Assembly (NCBI GenBank): GCA_005884305.1
Contig: VAYL01000035.1
Span: forward strand, 1-8,211
Reading direction: 5' to 3'
Length of the DNA stretch: 8,211 nt
From: Actinomycetota bacterium
GTDB taxonomy: Bacteria > Actinomycetota > Thermoleophilia > Solirubrobacterales > 70-9
The notes beneath the pieces are model-generated. The model searched no databases and had not been told where the DNA came from. It saw only the letters and a program-made list of their open reading frames with translations. The translations under genes were made by a program, and so were the position numbers. Shown here in pieces: positions 1-6,163 of this stretch (position 1 is its first letter; every line of letters starts with the position of its first letter).

Positions 1-366
1 CAGCCCGCCGGCCAGGGCCCAGCCGTTGACGGCGCCGATGATCGGCTTGGGGATCCGGTGCATGCCGCGCGTGAATCCGTTCAGGCCGAGCTCGACGATC
101 TCTCGGATGTCGTGCGGGGTCGCGTTCCTTACGACCGGAGGGATGTAGGTCTTCAGGTCGGCACCCGCGCAGAACGCTTCACCGGCCCCGGTCAGGATGG
201 CGACGTCGACCGAGTCGTCCTCGGCGAAATCGGCCCAGGCCGCGATCATCGCGCGGTGCACCTCGGGGCTGACCGCGTTGCGGGCCTCCGGCCGGTTGAG
301 CGTGATGACGAGGACGTTGCCCCGCCGCTCGGTGAGAGCGGCGGGGGCGGTCACGTCGGTGGTCAC
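1..366 (-). CDS. Enoyl-CoA hydratase/isomerase family protein, N-terminal part (cut by window edge)
   Basis: Crotonase-fold enzyme; family members hydrate or isomerise acyl-CoA thioesters in beta-oxidation and related cytoplasmic pathways. Only the first 122 codons are in the window (full proteins are about 260 residues); the rest lies beyond position 1. The reverse translation shows the family landmarks in order: an N-terminal strand followed by LNRPEARNAVSPE, then GEAFCAGADLKTY (oxyanion-hole and CoA-binding segment, about residues 68-80), then KPIIGAVNGWALAGG at the cut end. The start chosen is the GTG at 366-364. Its GTGA overlaps the stop of the upstream thiolase reading frame by 4 nt, the usual sign of translational coupling, so the two were probably one acyl-CoA degradation operon. 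The exact substrate cannot be told. Nothing is broken in the visible part. Confidence 0.88.
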   Translation of the reverse strand, partial: MTTDVTAPAALTERRGNVLVITLNRPEARNAVSPEVHRAMIAAWADFAEDDSVDVAILTGAGEAFCAGADLKTYIPPVVRNATPHDIREIVELGLNGFTRGMHRIPKPIIGAVNGWALAGGL

Positions 367-434
367 AGCAGTTCGAGGATGGTGGCGTTGGCTTGGCCGC
401 CGCCCTCGCACATGGTCTGCAGGCCGTAGCGAGC
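363..434 (-). pseudogene. C-terminal remnant of a thiolase (acetyl-CoA acetyltransferase)
   Basis: The last 23 codons before the TGA at 365-363 read as a thiolase C-terminus: ARYGLQTMCEGGGQ followed by ANATILELL. The CEGGG Cys is the second catalytic cysteine of thiolases, which form or split beta-ketoacyl-CoA. Upstream of this (above about 434 on the minus strand) the frame stays open to 746, but the residues no longer resemble a thiolase and instead lie opposite the real plus-strand gene at 478-846. About 360-370 residues of a normal ~390-residue enzyme are therefore absent. The stop overlaps the start of the enoyl-CoA hydratase by 4 nt, so this end of the operon is intact. The remnant is either a genuine deletion scar or an assembly chimera. 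The family call is firm; the cause is not known. Confidence 0.8.
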
Positions 435-477
435 AAAGCGCCGGATCGCGCTGTTCTTCTGGCGCCTGTTCAACCCC

Positions 478-846
478 GTGGCGCGGGCCTTGGCCGGGTG
501 GACGCCATGGTGGGTCGTACTCGAGACCACGGGGCGGCGCAGCGGCAGGCCGCGGCAGGTGCCGCTGGCTCGAGGCCCGCAGGACGGATCGACGGTCTGG
601 CTGGTCAGCGTCCACGGCCGCCACGCGTCCTTCGCCCGCAACATCGAGGCGAATCCCCGCGTCCGGCTGAAGTTGGCTCGCCGGTGGCACTCCGGCATCG
701 CGGCGTTGACGCCGCTCGAGGACCAGATCCTCAGCCGATGCAGCACCTACGCGCGGATGGGGCCGCGCGTAGTCGGTATCGATTCGGCGCTGGTGCGGAT
801 CGAACTCGACCAGCAATCCGCCTCTACTCGTAGACCGCCCGGATGA
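478..846 (+). CDS. Nitroreductase/DDN-family deazaflavin (F420)-dependent oxidoreductase, 5' end apparently truncated
   Basis: Small split-barrel protein of the Ddn/DUF385 family, whose members use coenzyme F420H2 to reduce quinones or nitro-compounds and are frequent in actinobacteria. From the GTG at 478 it is 122 residues. Visible landmarks are the tryptophan-rich WTPWWVVLETTGRRSGRPRQ (about residues 7-26, cofactor phosphate-binding loop), VSVHGRHASFARNIEANPRV (strand and helix near the cofactor), and YARMGPRVVGIDSALVRIEL near the end. The frame is open back to 430 and residues encoded upstream of 478 (KRRIALFFWRLFNP) also look like this family, but no ATG, GTG or TTG exists between the TAG at 427-429 and 478. 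The natural start was thus probably lost at the thiolase junction; 478 is the best remaining start. The 3' end overlaps the convergent methyltransferase by 23 nt. Substrate unknown. Confidence 0.72.
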   Translation: MARALAGWTPWWVVLETTGRRSGRPRQVPLARGPQDGSTVWLVSVHGRHASFARNIEANPRVRLKLARRWHSGIAALTPLEDQILSRCSTYARMGPRVVGIDSALVRIELDQQSASTRRPPG

Positions 847-1366
847 CGGCGAAATCTCCCTCTTCCCAAACGATCTCGCCACCGCACCACTCGGCCTGCT
901 CCGCGGCGCGCGACGGGAGGTCCACGCCGGGCTCCAGCTCGACCGTTTGCGGCTCCACCAAGACCACGTCTCCGAGCACAAGGGAACGCGACTGCTCGCG
1001 CACTCGACGAAACAGGTCCCCCTTCGCGGGTTCGTCCAGATGGTGGACCGCTAGAACGGAGATCACGAGGTCCCACGGCCCGTCGGGTAGCGGGTCCTGC
1101 ATCCTCGCCAGCCGCACCTCGATCCCGTACTCGCGCGCCTTGAAGACCATCTCCGGTTGAGAGTCGAGTCCGGTGACCTCGGCATCGGGGTAACGCTCGA
1201 GTAGACGCCGCGTCGTTTCGCCGGTCCCGACCCCCAGCTCAAGGACTCGGCCGGGCGGGAACGGGATCGCGTCGATCGTCGCCGCTTGGATCTCGTCGTA
1301 GCGCGGCAACTCGGCCCGGATCTCGTCCAGGTAGGTCTCCGGGTCCATGTGGAATTGGGCGGTCAC
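824..1366 (-). CDS. Class I SAM-dependent methyltransferase
   Basis: Rossmann-fold methyltransferase of 180 residues, substrate unknown. Motif I is VLELGVGTGETT (residues 41-52, SAM-binding glycines), the acidic residue binding the SAM ribose is D68 in GLDSQPEM, and motif IV is DLVISVLAVHHL (99-110), followed by LVLGDVVLVEP. The GTG at 1366 was chosen because it leaves 20 nt before the divergent yceD start; a longer frame from 1420 would run into yceD, and the ATG at 1348 is an alternative. The common L-x-P-G-G turn before the VLGD strand is not present, and the protein is shorter than many relatives (about 200-220 residues). It is transcribed alone, divergent from the yceD block and convergent with the DDN-like gene. 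A small-molecule target is more likely than RNA or protein, but this is a guess. Confidence 0.82.
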   Translation of the reverse strand: MTAQFHMDPETYLDEIRAELPRYDEIQAATIDAIPFPPGRVLELGVGTGETTRRLLERYPDAEVTGLDSQPEMVFKAREYGIEVRLARMQDPLPDGPWDLVISVLAVHHLDEPAKGDLFRRVREQSRSLVLGDVVLVEPQTVELEPGVDLPSRAAEQAEWCGGEIVWEEGDFAVIRAVYE

Positions 1367-1371
1367 GGCGC

Positions 1372-1377
1372 TACTCT
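1372..1377 (+). promoter_or_regulatory. Possible -10 element for the yceD-rpmF-plsX block
   Basis: TACTCT fits the actinobacterial TANNNT -10 pattern and ends 9 nt before the ATG of yceD. That spacing would place transcription at or very near the start codon, i.e. a leaderless or nearly leaderless mRNA. No good -35 box is seen 16-18 nt upstream. It lies in the 20-nt gap between two divergent genes. Weak on its own. Confidence 0.28.
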
Positions 1378-1386
1378 CGATCGGGG

Positions 1387-1911
1387 ATGGCAGCGGGATA
1401 TCACAGCGTCGATCTATCACGGTTCGCGCTTCGTCCCGGGGAGGGGCGGCGGCTCGATCTGGAGGTCGACCCCGGACAGCTCGACCTCGCCGGCCAGCGG
1501 TACTCGGTCCGCGGCGACACGGTCGATGCGCGGCTCGACCTCTCGCGCACGGCGGCGGGCTACGCCGTCCGGATGCGCTTTGTGGCGCACATTGATGGTC
1601 CGTGCATGCGCTGCCTCGCCGAAGCCGATGTTCCGGTGGAGATCGACGCTCGCGAGGTCGATCAGCCGCGCACGGCCGACGAGGAGCTGATCAGCCCCTA
1701 CATCACCGACGACGAGCTCGAGCTCGCTCGGTGGGCGCATGACGCGCTCGCCCTCGCGTTGCCGATCCAGCTGCTCTGCCGGCCCGACTGCAAGGGCCTT
1801 TGTCCCGTGTGCGGTGCCTCGCTGAACGATCTCGACCCGGCCGAGCATCGCCACGAGGCCGAGCCGGATCCGCGCTGGGCGAAGCTGCGCGAGCTGAAGC
1901 TCGACCAGTGA
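1387..1911 (+). CDS. yceD: YceD/DUF177 family protein (metal-binding, linked to 23S rRNA/ribosome biogenesis)
   Basis: Member of the YceD (DUF177) family, encoded directly upstream of rpmF in most bacteria; genetic work links the family to 23S rRNA accumulation and ribosome assembly. The 174-residue product has the family's two cysteine groups: C73-x2-C76 in GPCMRCLAEADVPVEI, and C131-x3-C135-x3-C139-x2-C142 in LCRPDCKGLCPVCGASLND, a likely zinc site. It ends with the usual DPRWAKLRELK segment (161-171). The acidic middle (about 97-115) is typical. The start is the ATG at 1387, preceded by a GGGG run but no clear Shine-Dalgarno sequence. The next gene, rpmF, begins 35 nt later, matching the conserved yceD-rpmF pair. 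The exact biochemical role of the family is not established. Confidence 0.93.
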   Translation: MAAGYHSVDLSRFALRPGEGRRLDLEVDPGQLDLAGQRYSVRGDTVDARLDLSRTAAGYAVRMRFVAHIDGPCMRCLAEADVPVEIDAREVDQPRTADEELISPYITDDELELARWAHDALALALPIQLLCRPDCKGLCPVCGASLNDLDPAEHRHEAEPDPRWAKLRELKLDQ

Positions 1912-1928
1912 GCTCGACCGGCGGCCGC

Positions 1929-1934
1929 TAGCAT
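1929..1934 (+). promoter_or_regulatory. Possible -10 element upstream of rpmF
   Basis: TAGCAT lies 12 nt before the rpmF ATG in the short yceD-rpmF gap. The bases just before the ATG (CACCCCCTTCAA) carry no Shine-Dalgarno sequence, which favours a very short or absent leader. No convincing -35 box is visible. It could give rpmF its own promoter in addition to read-through from yceD. Confidence 0.28.
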
Positions 1935-1946
1935 CACCCCCTTCAA

Positions 1947-2168
1947 ATGGCCGTCCCCAAGAAGAGAACCTCCCGCACGCGCCGCGACAAGCGGCGCGCG
2001 ACGCACAAGATCAGCGCGCCTCGCCTGAACGAATGCCCGCGATGCCACAGCCCGCGGCTCCCTCATCGCGTGTGTCCGGTATGCGGCACCTATGCCGGTC
2101 GTGAGGTGATCTCGCACGAGATCGGTGAGGCGGCCCCCACCGAGACAGCCTCCGGTTCGGAGGAGTAG
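1947..2168 (+). CDS. rpmF: 50S ribosomal protein bL32
   Basis: Small basic protein of the large ribosomal subunit. The N-terminus MAVPKKRTSRTRRDKRR is the unmistakable bL32 start, and the zinc ribbon is complete: C30-x2-C33 (NECPRCHS) and C43-x2-C46 (RVCPVCGTY), so this is the zinc-binding (C+) form. At 73 residues it is slightly longer than the usual 55-65 because of an acidic, low-complexity tail (about 57-73, ending ETASGSEE). The codons of that tail double as a strong ribosome binding site for plsX. It follows yceD and precedes plsX, the classic arrangement that ties ribosome synthesis to phospholipid synthesis. Confidence 0.97.
   Translation: MAVPKKRTSRTRRDKRRATHKISAPRLNECPRCHSPRLPHRVCPVCGTYAGREVISHEIGEAAPTETASGSEE
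2159..2165 (+). promoter_or_regulatory. Ribosome binding site of plsX (decides a TTG start)
   Basis: GGAGGAG is a near-perfect match to the anti-Shine-Dalgarno sequence and sits 6 nt before the TTG at 2172. It lies inside the last codons of rpmF, whose TAG is at 2166-2168, so translation of plsX is probably coupled to rpmF. It is the strongest such site in the window and supports TTG as the real start. Confidence 0.75.
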
Positions 2169-2171
2169 CCC

Positions 2172-3203
2172 TTGCCGGTCACCGTGGCCCTCGACGGCCG
2201 TGGCGCCGAGCGGGGAGCCCAGGCGGTGATCAACGCGGCACGCGCCACGACGGCCGACGGCATCCGATTGCGGGTCTTCGGCGATCCCAAGGCTCTCGCG
2301 GACGTCCGTGACCTGGACGGCGCCGAGCTGATCCCCGCGACCGACGAGATCACGAACGCCGACGAGCCGGTCGCCGCCGTGCGCTCCCGGACGGAGGCGT
2401 CGGTGGTGCAGGCCGCCGCCGACGTCGCCGAGGGCCGCGCGGAGGCGATGGTGAGCGCCGGCCCGACGGGGGCAACGATGACCGCCGCTCTGTTCGCCCT
2501 GCGCCGGATGCAGGGGGTTCGGCGCCCGGCACTTGCGCTCCAGCTTCCGGTCCCGGGGCGCGGCGGACGGCCGCTGCTGCTCCTGGATGTCGGCGCCAAC
2601 ACCGAGGCTCGGGCCGTGGATCTCGTTCAATTCGCGTACCTAGGCTCCGCGTTCAGCGCAGCGGTCCTCGGCACGGACACGCCGCGCGTCGGTCTTCTGT
2701 CGGTGGGTGAGGAGCAGAGGAAGGGCTCGGCCGCAGTCGTGGAGGCGAACGCGAGGCTCGCGGAAGCGGACGGCATCGAGTTCATCGGCAACGTCGAGGG
2801 CCGCGATCTGATGGGCCAGGACGCCGACGTCATCGTCACCGACGGCTTCACCGGCAACGTCGTGCTGAAGACGATCGAGGGCACGGCCAAGGCGGTCGCG
2901 GACGCCGTTCGGGCGGCCGCTCGCTCAGGCGCCCGTGCGGGGCTCGGGGGAGCGCTCCTCCGTCCGGCCCTCGGCTCGCTTCGCAGCCAGCTCGACCCGG
3001 ACACCACCGGCGGCGCGATCCTGCTCGGCCTGCGGGGCGTCGCCGTGGTCGCCCATGGAAGCTCCGGGCCCGATGGGATCGCCAACGCCGTGCGGCTTAC
3101 GGCCCGCGCCGTCGAGGAGTGGGCGGTGGAGCGGACGGCCGAGCTACTGGAGCGTTCCGGCATGACTCGCGGGAGCATGCGAGAGTCCCGGGAGCCTGCG
3201 TGA
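2172..3203 (+). CDS. plsX: Phosphate acyltransferase PlsX
   Basis: PlsX converts acyl-ACP and phosphate into acyl-phosphate, the donor used by PlsY to begin phospholipid synthesis; it is a peripheral membrane enzyme. The 343-residue product carries the family landmarks: SAGPTGATM (95-103), LLLLDVGANTE (135-145), VDLVQFAYLGSAFS (149-162), PRVGLLSVGEE then KG (171-185), EFIGNVEGRDL (203-213), VTDGFTGNVVLKTIEG (222-237) and AHGSS near the C-terminus (294-298). Two usual signatures differ: the N-terminal DAMGGD is replaced by LDGRGAERG (7-15), and SAGNTGA reads SAGPTGA. The rest is strongly conserved, so I read this as lineage variation rather than decay. The start is TTG at 2172 with a strong ribosome binding site. 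The acp gene begins 13 nt after the stop, so enzyme and acyl-ACP carrier are produced together. The C-terminal ~13 residues look like a variable tail. Confidence 0.95.
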   Translation: MPVTVALDGRGAERGAQAVINAARATTADGIRLRVFGDPKALADVRDLDGAELIPATDEITNADEPVAAVRSRTEASVVQAAADVAEGRAEAMVSAGPTGATMTAALFALRRMQGVRRPALALQLPVPGRGGRPLLLLDVGANTEARAVDLVQFAYLGSAFSAAVLGTDTPRVGLLSVGEEQRKGSAAVVEANARLAEADGIEFIGNVEGRDLMGQDADVIVTDGFTGNVVLKTIEGTAKAVADAVRAAARSGARAGLGGALLRPALGSLRSQLDPDTTGGAILLGLRGVAVVAHGSSGPDGIANAVRLTARAVEEWAVERTAELLERSGMTRGSMRESREPA

Positions 3204-3216
3204 TAGGTAATCCCCT

Positions 3217-3483
3217 ATGACAACCGATGGACTGAGCCGCGCCGACGTCCTCCAGAAGGTGCGCGAGCACCTGTCCGCCGAGCTCGAGATACCGCTCGAG
3301 CAGATCCGCGAGGAGACCCGGTTGCGCGAGGACCTGGATGCCGATTCGCTCGACCTCTACGAGCTCGTGATGGAGCTGGAGGACACCTACGGGTTCAGCG
3401 TGTCCGAGGAGGAGGCGGCAGACATCGAGACCGTGGGGGACGCCGTGAACTTCGTTGCCGGTCGGCTCGGCGCCGCCGCATAG
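3217..3483 (+). CDS. acpP: Acyl carrier protein
   Basis: Acidic four-helix carrier (88 residues) that holds growing fatty acids on a 4'-phosphopantetheine arm and supplies acyl chains to PlsX. The attachment site is S44 in DLDADSLDLYELVMELED (39-56), the standard D-S-L motif followed by helix II; FSVSEEEAADIETVGD (about 61-76) is helix III with the usual I-x-T-V-G-D ending. The ATG at 3217 lies 13 nt after the plsX stop. Upstream, TAGGTAAT (3204-3211) could act either as a weak Shine-Dalgarno (AGG) or as part of an extended -10 (TGA-TAGGTA), so a separate promoter is possible. RNase III follows 8 nt after the stop, the classic acp-rnc pair. An intact gene with no unusual residues. Confidence 0.96.
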   Translation: MTTDGLSRADVLQKVREHLSAELEIPLEQIREETRLREDLDADSLDLYELVMELEDTYGFSVSEEEAADIETVGDAVNFVAGRLGAAA

Positions 3484-3491
3484 CGGGACAC

Positions 3492-4220
3492 ATGGCGCGC
3501 GGCATCCGGAGGCTCGGCCGCCCGCGCTGGATGGGCGGGGACGAGCGCGACGCCGACCTCAGTCAGCTGATCGCCGAGCTGCCCGATGAGCTGCGGTTGC
3601 AGGCAGTCACGCACTCCTCGTGGACGGGCCATCGCGCGGATTCCTACGGCCGCCTCGCCTTCCTCGGCGATGGCGTGCTCGGCCTCGCGGTCGCGGAGCA
3701 TCTCTTCCGGCAGTTCCCGCGCGCCGACATCGGTCGGCTGACCAAGATCCACGGGCAGGCGGTCAGCGGACGCGCGTGTGCCGAGGTCGCGCGGGAGCTC
3801 GGCCTGCCGGAGATGCTCACCGAAGCAGCCCCCGAGTCCACTGACGGCGGCATCGACGCGGAATCGCTGCTCGAGAGCGAGCGCGCGATGGCGTCTGTGT
3901 GCGAGGCGGTGATTGGTGCTTGCTATCTGCACCACGGATTCAAGCCGACCTCCGAGGCCACCGTCGCGGCCTTCGCGGACCAGATCGACCTCGCGCAGGA
4001 GACTATGCTCGACTTCAAGTCGGCGCTCCAGGAGCAGCTTGCGCGCGAGGGCGCCCGCGTAACCTACGAGGTCACCCGCGAGGCAGGGCCACCGCACGCC
4101 CGGCGCTTCGAGGTCGCCGCCCGGATAGACGCCGAGGTGATCGGCGCGGGCGAGGGCCGCAGCAAGAAGGCCGCCGAGCAGGCGGCCGCTGCGGAGGCCT
4201 TGGAGCGCCTGAAGCGGTAG
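3492..4220 (+). CDS. rnc: Ribonuclease III with altered catalytic motif
   Basis: Double-strand RNA endonuclease family (rRNA and mRNA processing), 242 residues, a normal length. The N-terminal RNase III domain (about 20-165) contains YGRLAFLGDGVLGLAVAEHL (52-71) in place of the usual NERLEFLGD signature, and CEAVIGACYLHHG (137-149). The C-terminal dsRNA-binding domain (about 173-241) is standard: DFKSALQEQLAREG, YEVTREAGPPHARRFEV and GRSKKAAEQAAAAEAL. Of the acidic residues numbered E38, E41, D45, D114 and E117 in E. coli, only D60 (=D45) and E138 (=E117) remain; G53, A56 and S135 replace the others. Family identity is certain, but catalytic strength is doubtful; it may still bind dsRNA. The start is ATG at 3492, 8 nt after acp, with a weak GGGA ribosome binding site. 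The smc gene follows after 77 nt; I see no mutM between them. Confidence 0.93.
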   Translation: MARGIRRLGRPRWMGGDERDADLSQLIAELPDELRLQAVTHSSWTGHRADSYGRLAFLGDGVLGLAVAEHLFRQFPRADIGRLTKIHGQAVSGRACAEVARELGLPEMLTEAAPESTDGGIDAESLLESERAMASVCEAVIGACYLHHGFKPTSEATVAAFADQIDLAQETMLDFKSALQEQLAREGARVTYEVTREAGPPHARRFEVAARIDAEVIGAGEGRSKKAAEQAAAAEALERLKR

Positions 4221-4297
4221 GAAGCGCCGTCCTCGCGGCGAAACCCAAGGCAGGCAGCGGAAATCACGTCCGACCAGACAGACAGCCTTCCGAACGC

Positions 4298-6163
4298 GTG
4301 CATCTGAGCTCGATCACGATTAAGGGGTTCAAGTCGTTCCCCGAGCGCACCCGGCTGGAGTTCTCGCCGGGTGTGAGCGTCATCGTCGGACCCAACGGCT
4401 GCGGCAAGTCCAACATCACGGACGCGGTGCTCTGGGCGCTCGGCGAGCAGAGCCCGCTGGCCGTCCGCGGCCAGACGATGCAGGACATGATCTTCGCCGG
4501 CGGCGACGGCGAGTCGCCGCGGCGCTTCGCCGAGGTCGAGGTTGTGCTTGACAACGACGACGGCTCCGCGGGGGACTTCTCAGAGATCTCCGTCCGCCGC
4601 CGCGTCGACCGCAACGGCGACGGCGAGTACCGGCTGAACGGCGCGCGCTGCCGGCTGTTTGACGTGATCGAGGCGCTGTCCGAGGCCAACCTCGGCCACG
4701 AGATGCACTCCGTGATCAGCCAGGGACGGGTCGAGGAGATCGTCCACTCGCGACCGCGCGAGCGGCGACTGCTGGTCGAGGAGGCGGCCGGCCTCGGCAA
4801 GCACCGCAAGCGCCGCCGCCGCACACAGCTCAAGCTCGAGCGCACGCAGGACAACCTCGACCGCGCGCTCGACATCGAGCGCGAGGCCCGCAGCCGCCTT
4901 CGCCCGCTGAAGCGCCAGGCGCAGGCGGCTGACATCCACGCGCGCCTGGAGCGCGAGTCCGCGGAGCTGCGCGGCCGCCTGCTTGCCAGCGAGCTGCACC
5001 TGCACGCGAGCGAACTGGCCGGTGCCGAGGGCGCCGCGTCGAAGGCGCGCGAGGCGCGCCAGGAGGTGGAGGCGGAGCTCGCAAAGGTCGCCGGCCGCCG
5101 CACCGAGATCGAGGAGCGGCTTGCCGAGCGCGACCGTGAGCGCACGGCCGAGTGGGGCCGCCTCACGGCCATGCGCGCGGCGCACGAGCGACTCAGCGTG
5201 CGCGCCGAGGCGCTCGCCGTCCGCCGCAGCGAGTTCGCGACCGAGCTGGAGCGGCGTCGCGCGGCGCTGGGCGCGCTCGCCGCAGAGGCCGCGGTGCAGG
5301 CCGGCGATTCCGGCGATCCGGTGGCCGACGGCCTGTACCGCATCGGGGCGGCACTCACCGAGGCGAGCGATGCCCACCGGCGCGCGACGGATGCGGAGGC
5401 CGACGGCGATCGCGCCGGCGAGGTCGCGCGCATCCGCGACGCCGCCGAGCGAGCCGCCGGCGGCGCGCGCAGGGTCGAGGGCCTCTTGGGCAAGCGTCGC
5501 CAGGACTCGCTCGAGGGCGGCATCGAAGCGACCGAGGCGATCCTCGGCCGACTTGACGAGTTGCTCGAGACCGCGGCCGCTGTACGGGACGCGGTTGGCG
5601 AGCGTTCGGCCGCGCTCGAAGGGCGGATGCTTGAACGCGGCGCCGCCGAGGACTTCACGGCGCAGCTCCGCGAGTGCTCGCAGGCCGAATCCGGGCTACA
5701 GGCGCGCCTCCACGAGACGGGCGAGTCGCTGACGAGCGCCGAGGTCAAGGCAGCCCACCTCCGAGATCGCCGCGACGAGGCCGCTACCGAGCTAGAGCGG
5801 GTGGCCAAGACGCTTGGGCGCGAGGTCGAGCCGGCTTTGGAGCCGCTGGGCACCGAGGAGCGTGAGGAGATCGAGCGCAAGCTCGAGCGCGTCGCCCGGC
5901 GCCGCGAGGCGCTCGGCCCGGTCAACCCGCTCGCGGAGCGCGAGTACGCCGAGGCGCTCGAGCATGTCGAGCAGCTGGCCGAGCAGCGCGCCGACCTGGA
6001 GGGCGCCCTGGCCGAGCTCGAGGGCCTGATCACGGACACCGACCGCAAGATCACGAGCGCCTTCGAGGAGACGTTCGAGGCGACGCAGCGCAACTTCGAG
6101 GAGCTCGTGGAGCACCTCTTCCCGGGCGGGCGCGCGAGGCCGACGGCGAGAAGGGGGAGGTAG
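4298..6163 (+). CDS. smc: Chromosome segregation protein SMC, N-terminal head and arms (reading frame broken before the C-terminal head)
   Basis: SMC ATPases form DNA-entrapping rings that compact and separate chromosomes. The start is the GTG at 4298, giving MHLSSITIKGFKSFPERT; the same frame is open further upstream but that part is rnc read out of frame. Walker A is GPNGCGKSN (31-39), the Q-loop is VISQGRVEEI (139-148), and RRLLVEEAAGLGKHRKRR (157-174) leads into coiled coil. Glu/Arg/Ala-rich heptads run from about 166 to 335 and about 348 to 540, separated by QAGDSGDPVADGLYRIG (334-350). The second arm ends in REALGPVNPLAEREY (536-550) and NFEELVEHLFPGG (599-611), the normal approach to the C-terminal head. 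No hinge domain is seen. After FPGG the frame goes wrong and stops at 6163. The C-terminal head continues in another frame at 6133-6567. Together they would be about 757 residues, against ~1150-1200 for a standard SMC. Confidence 0.9.
   Translation: MHLSSITIKGFKSFPERTRLEFSPGVSVIVGPNGCGKSNITDAVLWALGEQSPLAVRGQTMQDMIFAGGDGESPRRFAEVEVVLDNDDGSAGDFSEISVRRRVDRNGDGEYRLNGARCRLFDVIEALSEANLGHEMHSVISQGRVEEIVHSRPRERRLLVEEAAGLGKHRKRRRRTQLKLERTQDNLDRALDIEREARSRLRPLKRQAQAADIHARLERESAELRGRLLASELHLHASELAGAEGAASKAREARQEVEAELAKVAGRRTEIEERLAERDRERTAEWGRLTAMRAAHERLSVRAEALAVRRSEFATELERRRAALGALAAEAAVQAGDSGDPVADGLYRIGAALTEASDAHRRATDAEADGDRAGEVARIRDAAERAAGGARRVEGLLGKRRQDSLEGGIEATEAILGRLDELLETAAAVRDAVGERSAALEGRMLERGAAEDFTAQLRECSQAESGLQARLHETGESLTSAEVKAAHLRDRRDEAATELERVAKTLGREVEPALEPLGTEEREEIERKLERVARRREALGPVNPLAEREYAEALEHVEQLAEQRADLEGALAELEGLITDTDRKITSAFEETFEATQRNFEELVEHLFPGGRARPTARRGR

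Noticed and set aside
435..746. Extension of the thiolase reading frame beyond its conserved tail, which would make a 127-residue protein
   Set aside because: Residues upstream of ARYGLQTM have no thiolase character and are the reverse complement of the DDN-like gene. Kept only as a C-terminal remnant.
1698..3178. Long minus-strand open frames opposite yceD, rpmF and plsX
   Set aside because: They lie fully opposite well-recognised genes, have Arg/Ser/Ala-rich compositions and no family features; artefacts of high GC content.
3899..4297. Upstream extension of the smc frame into rnc
   Set aside because: The extra ~133 codons are rnc read in another frame and Gly/Arg-rich. SMC proteins start right at MHLSSITIKGFKSF, matching the GTG at 4298.
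4221..4297. Regulatory element or mutM remnant in the rnc-smc gap
   Set aside because: The 77 nt contain only a short CAGACAGACAG run; no TANNNT box, hairpin with T-run, ribosome site or MutM-like residues were found.
4264..6093. A very long open frame (about 609 codons) on the minus strand opposite smc
   Set aside because: Its translation is a monotonous Ser/Arg/Ala-rich product, as expected from the complement of GC-rich coiled-coil codons. No motif is visible and smc on the other strand is certain.
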